Assembly (NCBI RefSeq): GCF_028548395.1
Contig: NZ_JAQQLA010000002.1
Coordinates: 1-47,396, forward strand
Length of the DNA stretch: 47,396 nucleotides
Source of the DNA: Vogesella indigofera
Lineage (GTDB): Bacteria > Pseudomonadota > Gammaproteobacteria > Burkholderiales > Chromobacteriaceae
Direction of reading: 5' to 3'
The position numbers and the translations under genes were made by a program. Shown here in pieces: positions 27,014-36,094 of this stretch. Positions within the stretch are counted from its first letter, which is position 1. Each line of letters begins with the position of its first letter. The notes beneath the pieces are model-generated. The model worked only from the letters and a program-made list of their open reading frames with translations. It was not told the origin of the DNA and searched no databases.

Positions 27014-28255
27014 TTGTCTGAATTCACCAAGATTTCCCGTTTGACCCCGGCGCGGATGCTGTTCCCGCTGGCGCTGGTGCTGTTTGAATTTGCGGTCTAT
27101 ATCGCCAACGACATGGCGCAGCCGGCGATGCTGCGCGTGGTGCAGGAGTTCGGCGTCGGCATTGAATGGGTGCCGATGGCGATGACCGCCTTCCTGCTCG
27201 GCGGCGCGCTGATGCCGTGGCTGACCGGGCCGCTGTCCGACCGCATCGGCCGCCGTCCGGTGCTGCTGGGCGGGGTGGTCTATTTCATCGTCGCCTGCCT
27301 CGCCACCTATCTGGTGACCTCGATCGAGGCGTTCATGGCGTTGCGCGTGCTGCAGGGCGTCGGGCTGTGCTTCATCAACGCCGTCGGCTACGCCGCGGTG
27401 CAGGAGGCGTTCGAGGAGAAGACCGCGGTCAAGGTCACCGCGCTGATGGCCAACGTGGCGCTGATCGCGCCGATGGTCGGCCCGTTGGCTGGCGCCGCGC
27501 TGATCGAGTTCGCGCCGTGGCGCAGCTGCTTCCTGTTCATCGCCGGCGTGTCGCTGCTGGCGCTGATCGGGCTGTGGTGGAAGATGCCGGAAACGGTCAA
27601 CGTTGGCCGCACGCGCGCACCGTTGCGCCGCATGGGTGGCGATTATCTGGCGCTGCTCGCCGACCGCCGCTTCGTGCTGTCGCTGCTGTGCATCCCGCTG
27701 CTGGCGATGCCGCTGATGGGCTGGATCGCGCTGTCGCCGGTGCTGCTGGTGGAAGACCTCGGCATGAGCACCGTCGAATACGGTCTGTGGCAGCTGCCGG
27801 TGTTTGGCGGCCTGATCGCCGGCAATTTCGCGCTGGTGTTGCTCACCGAGCGCCTGGCGCTGGGGCGCTCGGTGCTGCTGGGCATGTGGCCGATCGTCGG
27901 CGGCCTGGCGCTGATGCTGGGCGGCATCCAGTTCAGCGCTGTGCCGCACATCTATATGGTGGCCGGCATGAGCCTGATGGCCTTCGGCGAGGGGCTGTCG
28001 TTTGCGGTGCTGTACCGTTTCGCACTGATGGCCAGCACGGTGAGCAAGGGCACGGTGTCGGCGGCGATGAGCATGCTGTCGATGGCCGGCTACGCGCTCG
28101 GTATCGAGCTGTTCCGTCACGCCTATATCGCCGGCGGCATGATCGGCTTCGCGCTGATGTCGCTGCTGACCTCGCTGCTGTTCGTGCTGGTCGCGCGGCC
28201 GCGGGTACGCCACGCGATGAAGCTGCGCGCGGCGCCGGTGGCGCAGGCAGCCTGA
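27014..28255 (+). CDS. MdfA-like multidrug/H+ antiporter (MFS)
   Basis: Twelve-helix drug exporter of the inner membrane. The sequence tracks E. coli MdfA: LFEFAVYIANDMAQPAMLRVV holds the equivalents of the membrane acidic residues Glu26 and Asp34, then WVPMAMTAFLLGG, GPLSDRIGRRPVLLGGVVYF and MANVALIAPMVGPLAGA. The start is a TTG at 27014 (read Met-Ser-Glu-Phe-Thr), supported by GAGG seven bases upstream, giving 413 aa against MdfA's 410; the in-frame TTG at 26990 has no such site. Substrates are likely lipophilic cations or chloramphenicol by family, not shown here. A copy of the dispersed word sits at 27602. Confidence 0.92.
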   Translation: MSEFTKISRLTPARMLFPLALVLFEFAVYIANDMAQPAMLRVVQEFGVGIEWVPMAMTAFLLGGALMPWLTGPLSDRIGRRPVLLGGVVYFIVACLATYLVTSIEAFMALRVLQGVGLCFINAVGYAAVQEAFEEKTAVKVTALMANVALIAPMVGPLAGAALIEFAPWRSCFLFIAGVSLLALIGLWWKMPETVNVGRTRAPLRRMGGDYLALLADRRFVLSLLCIPLLAMPLMGWIALSPVLLVEDLGMSTVEYGLWQLPVFGGLIAGNFALVLLTERLALGRSVLLGMWPIVGGLALMLGGIQFSAVPHIYMVAGMSLMAFGEGLSFAVLYRFALMASTVSKGTVSAAMSMLSMAGYALGIELFRHAYIAGGMIGFALMSLLTSLLFVLVARPRVRHAMKLRAAPVAQAA

Positions 28256-28276
28256 TGTTTCGGGCACACGGTTTAT

Positions 28277-28311
28277 AAAGGTTGGCCGCAACGCTGTTGC
28301 GGCCAACCTTT
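28277..28311 (+). terminator. mdfA terminator built from an inverted pair of the dispersed word
   Basis: AAAGGTTGGCCGCAAC, a three-base loop, and its exact complement form a 16-bp stem directly after mdfA. Each arm holds the GTTGGCCGCA word. There is no long T-run, only TTTG. Confidence 0.85.
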
Positions 28312-28316
28312 GTCGT

Positions 28317-28322
28317 TATAAT
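28317..28322 (+). promoter_or_regulatory. metG -10 element adjoining the hairpin
   Basis: A perfect TATAAT lies 35 bp before the metG start. The -35 region would fall inside the right arm and loop of the hairpin, where no good match to TTGACA is seen. Confidence 0.55.
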
Positions 28323-28356
28323 CGACGGTTTCGTATTGCTTATCGGGATGCATTTC

Positions 28357-30417
28357 ATGACTAAACGCCAGATTCTGGTTACCAGCGCACTGCCGTACGC
28401 TAACGGCGCCATCCACTTGGGTCATATGGTTGAACACATCCAGACCGATGTCTGGGTGCGCTTCCAGAAGATGCGTGGCCACGAGTGCTACTACGTCTGT
28501 GCCGACGACACCCACGGTACCCCGATCATGCTGGCCGCGGAAAAGCAGGGCATCACCCCGGAGCAGCTGATCGAGCGCGTCAACACCGAGCATCTGGCCG
28601 ATTTCAGCGGCTTCCACATCGGCTACGACAACTACTACAGTACCAACAGCCCGGAAAACAAGGCGTTCTCCGAGCAGGTCTACCTCGCGCTGAAGGCCAA
28701 CGACAAGATCGCCAGCCGCACCATCGAGCAGCTGTTTGACCCGGAAAAGAACATGTTCCTGCCGGACCGCTTCGTGAAGGGCGAGTGCCCGAAGTGCGGC
28801 GCGGCCGACCAGTACGGCGACAACTGCGAGAAGTGCGGCGCCACCTACAGTCCGACCGAACTGAAGAACCCGTACTCGGCGGTGTCCGGCGCCAAGCCGG
28901 TGCTAAAGACGTCCGAGCACTACTTCTTCCGCCTCGGCGAGTGCACCGACTTCCTCAAGGACTGGACCGGCGGCAGCAGCCTGCGCGGTGACGGCGGCAG
29001 CCAGGCCCACCTGCAGGCCGAGTCGCTGAACAAGATGAACGAGTGGATCGAAGGCGGGCTGCAGGACTGGGACATCAGCCGCGATGCGCCGTACTTCGGT
29101 TTCGAGATCCCCGGCGCGCCGGGCAAGTACTTCTACGTGTGGCTGGACGCGCCGATCGGCTACATGGCCAGCTTCAAGAACCTGTGCGATCGCACTGGCA
29201 TCGATTTCGACGCGTGGTTTAAGCCGGACAGCAAGACCGAGATGTACCACTTCATCGGCAAGGACATCCTCTACTTCCACGCGCTGTTCTGGCCGGCGAT
29301 GCTGAAATTCGCTGGCTACCGTGCGCCGAGCGGCGTGTTCGCGCACGGCTTCCTGACCGTGGACGGTCACAAGATGTCCAAGTCGCGCGGCACCTTCATC
29401 ACCGCCAAGTCCTACCTCGACTGCGGCCTCAACCCGGAATGGATGCGCTACTACATCGCCGGCAAGCTCAACGGCCGCATCGAGGACATCGACCTCAACC
29501 TGGGTGACTTCGTTGCGCGCGTGAACTCGGACGTGGTCGGCAAGTTCGTCAACATCGCCAGCCGGGCCGCCGGCTTCATCAGCAAACGCTTCGGCGGCCA
29601 GCTTGCGGCCAAGCTTGAGGACGAAACCCGCCTGCTGGGCAATATCGCCGGTGAAGCGGAGAACATCGCCGCAGCCTTCGAGGCGCGCGAGTACGCCAAG
29701 GCCTTGCGCGAAATCATGGCGATTGCCGACATTGTCAACGGCTACGTCGACGCCAACAAGCCGTGGGAACTGGCCAAGCAGGAAGGGCAGGACGCGCGCC
29801 TGCACGAAGTGTGCAGCGTGCTGATCAACGCCTTCCGCCTGCTGACCATCTACCTGAAGCCGGTGCTGCCGAAGCTGGCCGAAGGCGTGGAGGCCTTCCT
29901 CGACGTGGCGCCGCTGCAGTGGGCGGACGCCGACCAGCTGCTGCTGGGCCACACCATCAAGCCGTACCAGCACCTGATGCAGCGCATCGACCCGTTGCTG
30001 GTGGAAAAACTCATCGAAGCGAACAAGCAAAGCATGGAAACACAAGCACCGGCCGCTGCGGCCAATTACGAGCCGCTGGCCGACACCATCAAGATCGACG
30101 ACTTCGCCAAGCTCGACCTGCGCGTCGGCAAGGTGCTGGCCTGCAACTTTGTCGACGGCTCCGACAAGCTGTTGCAGTTCACCGTCGACCTCGGCTTCGA
30201 ACAGCGCAACATCTTCTCCGGTATCCGCGCCGCCTACCAGCAGCCGGAAACCCTGGTTGGCCGCAAGGTGATCGTGGTCGCCAACCTGGCCGAACGCAAG
30301 ATGCGCTTCGGCGTGTCGCAGGGCATGATCGTGTGCGCCTCCGGCACGGAGGATAACGGCGGCCTGTTCCTGCTGGATGCCGACGACGGCGCCGAACCGG
30401 GCATGCGCATCGGCTGA
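28357..30417 (+). CDS. metG: Methionyl-tRNA synthetase
   Basis: Charges tRNAMet with methionine. At 686 aa it has the HIGH-type motif HLGH (20-23) in [13 protein letters not shown], a zinc knuckle with Cys pairs CPKC and CEKC near residues 145-163, KMSKS in [13 protein letters not shown] near residue 340, the anticodon-binding domain, and a C-terminal EMAP-II-like tRNA-binding domain ([19 protein letters not shown]...) from about residue 580, which also mediates dimerisation. The ATG at 28357 is preceded by GGGA. Two initiator tRNA genes lie just downstream, a fitting neighbour for this enzyme. One copy of the dispersed word lies at 30256. Confidence 0.98.
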   Translation: MTKRQILVTSALPYANGAIHLGHMVEHIQTDVWVRFQKMRGHECYYVCADDTHGTPIMLAAEKQGITPEQLIERVNTEHLADFSGFHIGYDNYYSTNSPENKAFSEQVYLALKANDKIASRTIEQLFDPEKNMFLPDRFVKGECPKCGAADQYGDNCEKCGATYSPTELKNPYSAVSGAKPVLKTSEHYFFRLGECTDFLKDWTGGSSLRGDGGSQAHLQAESLNKMNEWIEGGLQDWDISRDAPYFGFEIPGAPGKYFYVWLDAPIGYMASFKNLCDRTGIDFDAWFKPDSKTEMYHFIGKDILYFHALFWPAMLKFAGYRAPSGVFAHGFLTVDGHKMSKSRGTFITAKSYLDCGLNPEWMRYYIAGKLNGRIEDIDLNLGDFVARVNSDVVGKFVNIASRAAGFISKRFGGQLAAKLEDETRLLGNIAGEAENIAAAFEAREYAKALREIMAIADIVNGYVDANKPWELAKQEGQDARLHEVCSVLINAFRLLTIYLKPVLPKLAEGVEAFLDVAPLQWADADQLLLGHTIKPYQHLMQRIDPLLVEKLIEANKQSMETQAPAAAANYEPLADTIKIDDFAKLDLRVGKVLACNFVDGSDKLLQFTVDLGFEQRNIFSGIRAAYQQPETLVGRKVIVVANLAERKMRFGVSQGMIVCASGTEDNGGLFLLDADDGAEPGMRIG

Positions 30418-30443
30418 TTGCCTTGCCGTGTTGCCGCACTGCC

Positions 30444-30472
30444 AATGCCCCGTCGCCGACGGGGCATTTTTC
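30444..30472 (+). terminator. Terminator of metG
   Basis: AATGCCCCGTC pairs with GACGGGGCATT over three bases, followed by TTT, 27 bp after the stop. Confidence 0.94.
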
Positions 30473-30648
30473 ATGGCGGCGATTCATCAGATTTTCATAA
30501 TTGCTGCTTAAGCTGCGATCAGTGCTGCGGGAACTCCGTGAAACTACCTATAGTCAATAGCAACATAAACACGTTATCGTAGCGTGAGCTTATGTTGTTT
30601 TAGTAAGCCGGATAATCGTCAGAAAAAGAATGACAAAAAGGAAAAATC

Positions 30649-30834
30649 ATGAGAATCAACCAACTTGAGCCAGGCCATAGCATCCTGGAAACAACCGACA
30701 GCGGTGAAGAAATCCGCTTTGAAGTCATCAACGTCAAGCCGCTGGGCCGACGCTACGAAGTGACAATGCGCACTTCCGCCGGTCTGGAAAGCGTGGTCTA
30801 CCCGGGTAACGCCTACGTACAGACCGCCGCCTGA
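30649..30834 (+). CDS. 61-aa protein of unknown function
   Basis: MRINQLEPGHSILETTDSGE begins a small, soluble, strand-rich protein that ends YPGNAYVQTAA. The ribosome site AAAGGA lies seven bases upstream, and a dedicated terminator follows 20 bp after the stop, so it is a genuine single gene. I do not recognise a family. The 165 bp upstream are AT-rich and hold inverted CAACATAA/TTATGTTG arms (near 30560-30597). Confidence 0.7.
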   Translation: MRINQLEPGHSILETTDSGEEIRFEVINVKPLGRRYEVTMRTSAGLESVVYPGNAYVQTAA

Positions 30835-30854
30835 CAGTGTGTGGCACAACAATC

Positions 30855-30879
30855 AAAGCCCTGCCTTGCAGGGCTTTTG
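30855..30879 (+). terminator. Terminator of the 61-aa gene
   Basis: AAAGCCCTGC pairs with GCAGGGCTTT over CTT, followed by T. Confidence 0.93.
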
Positions 30880-30888
30880 TGTTTTTGC

Positions 30889-30917
30889 TTGACGCACTGC
30901 AATATCCGCGGTACTAT
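30889..30917 (+). promoter_or_regulatory. Sigma-70 promoter of the initiator tRNA gene
   Basis: TTGACG (30889-30894) and TACTAT (30912-30917) at an exact 17-base spacing, 12 bp before the first tRNA. Confidence 0.8.
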
Positions 30918-30929
30918 CTCTTTCTCAGT

Positions 30930-31006
<77 letters not shown>

Positions 31007-31014
31007 GAATTTAT

Positions 31015-31041
31015 AAAACGGTTTGGCGACTAAACCGTTTT
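31015..31041 (+). terminator. Hairpin after tRNA copy 1
   Basis: AAAACGGTTT and AAACCGTTTT form a 10-bp stem with a seven-base loop, nine bases after the tRNA end. Confidence 0.8.
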
Positions 31042-31111
31042 GCCTCGAGAAATATAAATGGCAGCACGCCACTTGTTTCTCACGGCACAATCTATACTTG
31101 CAGTATACAGT

Positions 31112-31188
<77 letters not shown>

Positions 31189-31193
31189 AATGT

Positions 31194-31229
31194 AAACCCC
31201 TGATTCAATTGAAAAATTGGATCAGGGGT
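31194..31229 (+). terminator. Terminator after tRNA copy 2 (left copy of the islet direct repeat)
   Basis: AACCCCTGAT pairs with ATCAGGGGTT, followed by TTTTG, six bases past the tRNA. The same sequence recurs in decayed form at 35592. Confidence 0.93.
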
Positions 31230-31340
31230 TTTTTGTTTTTCTACCCGTAAGTTGGGCACAGCGCCTGTTCTGTGCCCATTTCTGTGACCGGCGTGTGCCC
31301 AGTTGAGATAAAAGCCTGGCAATTTTGACCTTTGGTCATC
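31194..31340 (+). repeat. Left direct repeat bounding the islet
   Basis: Shares AAACCCCTGATT, AATTGAAAAATTG and ATCA.GGGG with 35592-35627, and weaker matches continue for about 110 bp (TTCTGTGCC, GTGAC, TTTGACCTT in the same order). The rest of the gap to 31838 has no gene. Confidence 0.6.
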
Positions 31341-31838
31341 TTCTGAGCGCAGATCTGGCATGACCTTCAGGTGATTTGTCTTGATCGTGCCCGATGGGAC
31401 CATCATGGGCGCTGCTGTCATATAAAAGCCATGGGGGGCTACTCTTTGGCTGCAGATCAATGGCGTGCTGTATCCGGCTCTGCAACGCATCCTGCAGTGG
31501 TTCGCAGAGCAGTCGGCGGACGATGCGCCGTGAGCATGGTGTTCAATACAGTAGCCGATTTTCTGCATGTGCTTCCCCGTCGTGCCACGCGTGTAGTTAT
31601 GGGGCATGGCACTTGCTGCCATCAATGGCCACAACGGTGTGTGAATGGTGAGTTTTGGCGCTTGGTGACCTATGCAACCTATGGCTGGGCGGGGGTTGAA
31701 CTACCGGGCCCAATCCAACCCCTTCAATCGGTCTGTTCCTTTTGCATGCTAGATTCGATAATGTGTAGCTTGAGAGTCAACTCTCTGCACCGTGCTGGTT
31801 GTCGATTAAATTCCTGTCGAAATTCATCTCTATTTTAA
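31341..31838. other. Non-coding lead-in to the diguanylate cyclase gene
   Basis: About 500 bp of mixed composition. Open frames on both strands lack ribosome sites and recognisable products. They could be decayed integrase or other mobile DNA, but nothing supports a name. Confidence 0.4.
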
Positions 31839-34800
31839 ATGGCAGTCAGGCAAACGTCGCATTCTAAAAAGAAGACACAAGTGACTATCGATCCCCCACA
31901 GTTGGCCACCAAAGAAAAGCAAAATACAGCAACGAGTCACTTGCTTGTGATGACTCTGCTACTGAGCGCGGCTTATATCATCTGCGGCAGGCTCAGCCTG
32001 TTATTGGCCATTCCGCCCGGTTATGCCTCAGCAATTTTTCCGCCAGCTGGTATTGCGGTTGCTGCGGCATTCATCGCCGGTCGTCGTTCAATTCCAGGGA
32101 TCTTGCTGGGTTCTTTTCTACTCAATCTTTGGATTGGTTACGACAGTAGCCACTCGTTGAGCCTTACCGGCACCGGGGCGGCCTTACTGATTGCCTGGTC
32201 ATCAGTGATACAGGCGATTGCAGGTGGTGTGCTCTTTCGAAAAGTCATTGGCTACCCCGCTGCATTCGACAACCTCCGCGACATTCTTTGCTTTCAGCTA
32301 CTGTCCCCAGTTATCTGCCTGATTAGCGCAACACTGTCTGTCGGCTGCCTGATGCTCCTCGGACTGGTACCTGAAAACAGCCTCATGCTTAGCTGGTTCA
32401 TGTGGTGGGTTGGGGATACGTTAGGTGTTTTGGTCCTATTCCCTCTCACCATGGTGATCGCTGGGGCTCCACGTCCATTGTGGCAAAAGCGGGCAACAAC
32501 GGTCGCCATTCCCATGTTGTTTGCTTTTTCCATGCTGGTTGTACTGTATGTAAACGTCAGCAGTTGGGAGCAGGCTGAATCCCTCGTCGCGTTTCGGCTG
32601 CAGTCACAGCGTTTGGCCGACACGATTCAAGCACGTCTGGATGAACAGCAGTCCCTGCTGGAGCAAACACAAGGACTGTTTGCCGGTAATGACGAGGTCA
32701 CAGCTGAGGAGTTTCAGCTTTTTACGCAGCAGGCACTGAAACGCTACCCCATGATACAGGCCATTGAATGGGCGCCGCGGGTCACCGGGGAGTTTCGGGA
32801 GGAGTTTGAAGTGCAGCAACAGACGCGCCACCCGGGCTTCAGGATCCAGGAGCGTGGTGCTGACAAGCAGCTGCAACCAGCGGCCCCTCGACCCGCTTAC
32901 TACCCCATCACCTATGCCGAACCGCTGGCAGGCAATCAGATCGCGTTGGGGTTTGACATCCTGTCTACTTCTGAACGAGCTGCGACGGCTTTGCAAACAA
33001 TCCAAACCGGCAAGAGTGTGGCGACCCCACCCATTCACTTGATTCAGTCTTCCCGTCACCCCTTGGGCTTTCTGTTGCTGCAAGCGGTGAGAACTAAGCA
33101 CGCCGAGCAGGGTATGGTCATGACGGTTATTCGTGTTAATGACTTTCTGGCCAAGCTGCTGCCAAAGGACAAGGATCAGCTATGCATTCGGCTGACCGAT
33201 GCCGGTGCTGCACAGGTCGTGTTCAATAATTTTCTGCAACCCAATAAACCCGCTGTCTGGCAACAAAAGCTGACGTATGGTCAGCGAGAGCTGCTGCTGG
33301 AAACCGCACCAAGTCCTGCTTATCTGGTAGCCCATCGCGGCTGGCAAGGTCCTCTGGTGCTTGGAGCCGGCATTCTGGGAACCGGCCTGTTAGGGGCTTT
33401 CCTGATGCTAGGCACTGGTTACACCGCACGAGTAGAAGCACAGGTCGAAGAGAAAATTGCCGAATTGTCAGAGAGTACCGACAAGCTGACAGGTTTGTAC
33501 CTGCTGTCCCCACTCGGCATTGCACTGACCGACATGGACGGCCACTTCATCGATTTCAACGAGGCATTCCTCCGAATTTGCGGCTACACGGCTGCCGAAC
33601 TCAAAACCCTGGACTACTGGACGCTGACACCGCGTAAGTATGAGGCCGATGAGTCTGCGCAACTGACCTCGCTGCACCATTCCGGGCGTTATGGTCCCTA
33701 TGAAAAAGAGTATGTTCGGCAGGATGGCAGTGTGGTCCCGGTCAGCCTGAATGGACTGTTGCTGAATGGCCGTGATGGGAAAAAGTACATTTGGTCGATT
33801 GTGGAGGACATCACCGAGCGCAAACAGGCAGAAGCCACGTTGCGTGATAGTGAGGAGCGTTGGAAGTTTGCGCTTGAGGGGGCGGGCGATGGGGTGTGGG
33901 ACTGGAACCTGCAGACTGGCGAGCTTTTCCTGTCTCGCCGAGAGATGGAGGTTCTCGGTTTTGAGGGTGAAGAGGCGCAATGGACGCACATTGACCAGTG
34001 GGCAGATCGCCAGCATCCGCAAGACAAGGCCATTCGAAAATCAGCTTTTGATAACTATCTGGCCGGTAACGCTCCGGTCTATACCTATGAATTCCGTACC
34101 CGTACCAGGGAGGGACGATGGAAGTGGGTCCTGGCCCGGGGCATCCTAGTGAAACACACCGCTGATGGTAAGCCACTACGCATGATCGGTACTCACACGG
34201 ATATTGATGAGCGTAAACGTCAGCAGGTGCAGGATGCACGACGTAGTACGGTCATGGAGATGCTGGCCAGAGGCGGGAAGCTGCACGATGTTCTGGAGAC
34301 GGTCATCGCCAGCCTTGAGGTCGAAAATGATGACCTGACGTTTATCGTATTCAGTCCATCTGCCAGTGAGTACCCGACAGGGCAGGGCCACCATCTCCAG
34401 CTTGCCACTGAGTTGCTTGTGAATGTTCGGCCAGAGAGATTGAAAGGCGGCATGGCCCTGCTCAATGGTCTGGTCACAGAACGGTCAATTGGCAGTCAAC
34501 GCTTTACGCGGCGCTTGCAGGAGTTGGCCTCCTCCATGCGATTGGTACCTTGCTGGTCAGAGCCGATTGTTTCGGGTGATGCCACCGTAGAAGGGGTGTT
34601 GGTTTCCTTCCGGAGCCTGGCGGAAAGCCAGGTGCTGCCGGATTTGGCACAGCAGCAACAGGCGGCCAACCTGCTCAGTATTACCATGCAGCACAAACGG
34701 GTGGAGGAGCAGTTGTTACTGGCCAACTCGGTATACGAAACCAGTAGCGAAGCCATCATGGTGGTGAATCAAGACAACCAGATCCTTGCTGTCAATCCGG

Positions 34801-35582
34801 CTTTCGAGGCGATTACCGGTTATGCCGCCTCCGAGGTAATTGGACTGGATCCCAAGTTGCTGCAGTCCGGTCGGCAATCCACGGCATTTTATCAGGCCAT
34901 GTGGCAGACCATTCTGGCGACCGGCACCTGGCGAGGGGAACTATGGGATCGGCGCAAGGATGGCAGTGTCTTCCCGGTCACAATGAGCATTGACAGCATT
35001 CATGATGAAAATGGCGAAGTCATTAGGCGGGTGGCAGTGCTCTCGGACATTACTGATAAAAAGCTGGCTGAAGAGCAAATCAATCATCTGGCGCACCATG
35101 ACTTGCTGACCAACTTGCCAAACCGGGCACTATTTGCGGACCGTTTGTCACAATGTCTGGCGCTGGCCCGACGTGAGGAGAGCCGGCTTGCCTTGCTCTA
35201 CATTGATCTGGACAACTTCAAACCCATAAATGACAGCTTTGGTCATGGCGTGGGGGACCAATTGTTGCAGGAGGTGTCCCGACGGATGCAGGCGTGCATA
35301 CGCGAGTCAGACACGTTGGCACGGATCGGTGGCGATGAATTCGTGGCCATTCTTCCTGCTGTGCTGACGGTTCAGGATGGCTGGCAGATTGCAGAGAAAA
35401 TTCGAACCGCTCTGGAGTGTCCGTTCAATATTGATGGTCATGAGATCAACATCTCTTCCAGTATTGGGGCGGCCATCTATCCCGATCATGGCATGGATGA
35501 AAACCAGTTAATGCAGCATGCGGATCAAGCCATGTATCAAGCCAAAAATAGTGGCAGAAATGCGATACAGTTTTATCAATAA
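31839..35582 (+). CDS. Membrane diguanylate cyclase: MASE1-CHASE-PAS-PAS-GAF-PAS-GGDEF
   Basis: A 1247-aa sensor enzyme making c-di-GMP. The N-terminal MASE1 membrane domain spans about 33-220 (GYASAIFPPAGIAVAAAFIAG). A periplasmic CHASE domain is at ~240-460 (RYPMIQAIEWAPRV, YYPITYAEPLAGN). Then follow one more helix, PAS (~555-670, each PAS closing on DITER/DIDER), a second PAS (~675-800), a GAF-like region (~815-960), a third PAS (~965-1080) and a GGDEF domain to the end. GGDEF is intact at 1164-1168, with an RESD allosteric I-site at 1155-1158, so it should be active and product-inhibited. No EAL domain. The start lacks a ribosome site, and a GTG 14 codons on is an alternative. GC is lower than in the flanks, and direct repeats bound the gene. 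Confidence 0.92.
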   Translation: MAVRQTSHSKKKTQVTIDPPQLATKEKQNTATSHLLVMTLLLSAAYIICGRLSLLLAIPPGYASAIFPPAGIAVAAAFIAGRRSIPGILLGSFLLNLWIGYDSSHSLSLTGTGAALLIAWSSVIQAIAGGVLFRKVIGYPAAFDNLRDILCFQLLSPVICLISATLSVGCLMLLGLVPENSLMLSWFMWWVGDTLGVLVLFPLTMVIAGAPRPLWQKRATTVAIPMLFAFSMLVVLYVNVSSWEQAESLVAFRLQSQRLADTIQARLDEQQSLLEQTQGLFAGNDEVTAEEFQLFTQQALKRYPMIQAIEWAPRVTGEFREEFEVQQQTRHPGFRIQERGADKQLQPAAPRPAYYPITYAEPLAGNQIALGFDILSTSERAATALQTIQTGKSVATPPIHLIQSSRHPLGFLLLQAVRTKHAEQGMVMTVIRVNDFLAKLLPKDKDQLCIRLTDAGAAQVVFNNFLQPNKPAVWQQKLTYGQRELLLETAPSPAYLVAHRGWQGPLVLGAGILGTGLLGAFLMLGTGYTARVEAQVEEKIAELSESTDKLTGLYLLSPLGIALTDMDGHFIDFNEAFLRICGYTAAELKTLDYWTLTPRKYEADESAQLTSLHHSGRYGPYEKEYVRQDGSVVPVSLNGLLLNGRDGKKYIWSIVEDITERKQAEATLRDSEERWKFALEGAGDGVWDWNLQTGELFLSRREMEVLGFEGEEAQWTHIDQWADRQHPQDKAIRKSAFDNYLAGNAPVYTYEFRTRTREGRWKWVLARGILVKHTADGKPLRMIGTHTDIDERKRQQVQDARRSTVMEMLARGGKLHDVLETVIASLEVENDDLTFIVFSPSASEYPTGQGHHLQLATELLVNVRPERLKGGMALLNGLVTERSIGSQRFTRRLQELASSMRLVPCWSEPIVSGDATVEGVLVSFRSLAESQVLPDLAQQQQAANLLSITMQHKRVEEQLLLANSVYETSSEAIMVVNQDNQILAVNPAFEAITGYAASEVIGLDPKLLQSGRQSTAFYQAMWQTILATGTWRGELWDRRKDGSVFPVTMSIDSIHDENGEVIRRVAVLSDITDKKLAEEQINHLAHHDLLTNLPNRALFADRLSQCLALARREESRLALLYIDLDNFKPINDSFGHGVGDQLLQEVSRRMQACIRESDTLARIGGDEFVAILPAVLTVQDGWQIAEKIRTALECPFNIDGHEINISSSIGAAIYPDHGMDENQLMQHADQAMYQAKNSGRNAIQFYQ

Positions 35583-35591
35583 ACCGCATAT

Positions 35592-35725
35592 AAACCCCTG
35601 ATTAAATTGAAAAATTGAATCATGGGGTAGGTCTCCCTGAGTGTCACAAACTGCTGTTGTGACACTTCTGTGCCAAGTCAGTGACGCTGGCTGTGGCAAC
35701 CTCGGGCGTATTTGACCTTGGGGTG
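35592..35725 (+). repeat. Right direct repeat bounding the islet
   Basis: A degenerate copy of the tRNA terminator region at 31194, with the lower stem now mismatched (CATGGGG) and no T-run, so it is no longer a terminator. It lies 10 bp past the cyclase stop. Confidence 0.6.
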
Positions 35726-36094
35726 CAGCCTGATACCGCCACTTCTTGCTTCGTCCATACCCAGCCCGTTTGCAGCTCCTTGAGTGTTCTGCAGTGCCAA
35801 GTGTTTGCCTGTGTGACCTGCATTCTTGTGAATCGCCATGACCTGCCATCTGAGGTGGAGCAAGCCGATGTTGTACTTCGTCGGTCGTGCCTCGCGCTAG
35901 ATACGCCTTCAAAGGCCAGGAGCAGAAGGCGGGACCAGCCTCGGAATCCTACAAGTCATCTTTCAACAGAAAAAACCACATCCACATAAAAACCTTCTGG
36001 AATAGTGAAGCCGGGTGTCATACAACGTAGATCAGGCGCTGACTTCAACACTACGGCGCGATCAGTCCCGTTAGCTACTCTTGAAGGGGTACCC
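35726..36094. other. Non-coding stretch before the Aer-like gene
   Basis: No credible ORF on either strand. GC rises toward the right. It should hold the promoter of the Aer-like gene. Confidence 0.4.

Noticed and set aside
31341..31634. Integrase remnant beside the tRNA
   Set aside because: Open frames exist, but no tyrosine- or serine-recombinase motif can be read; kept only as an idea for the islet.
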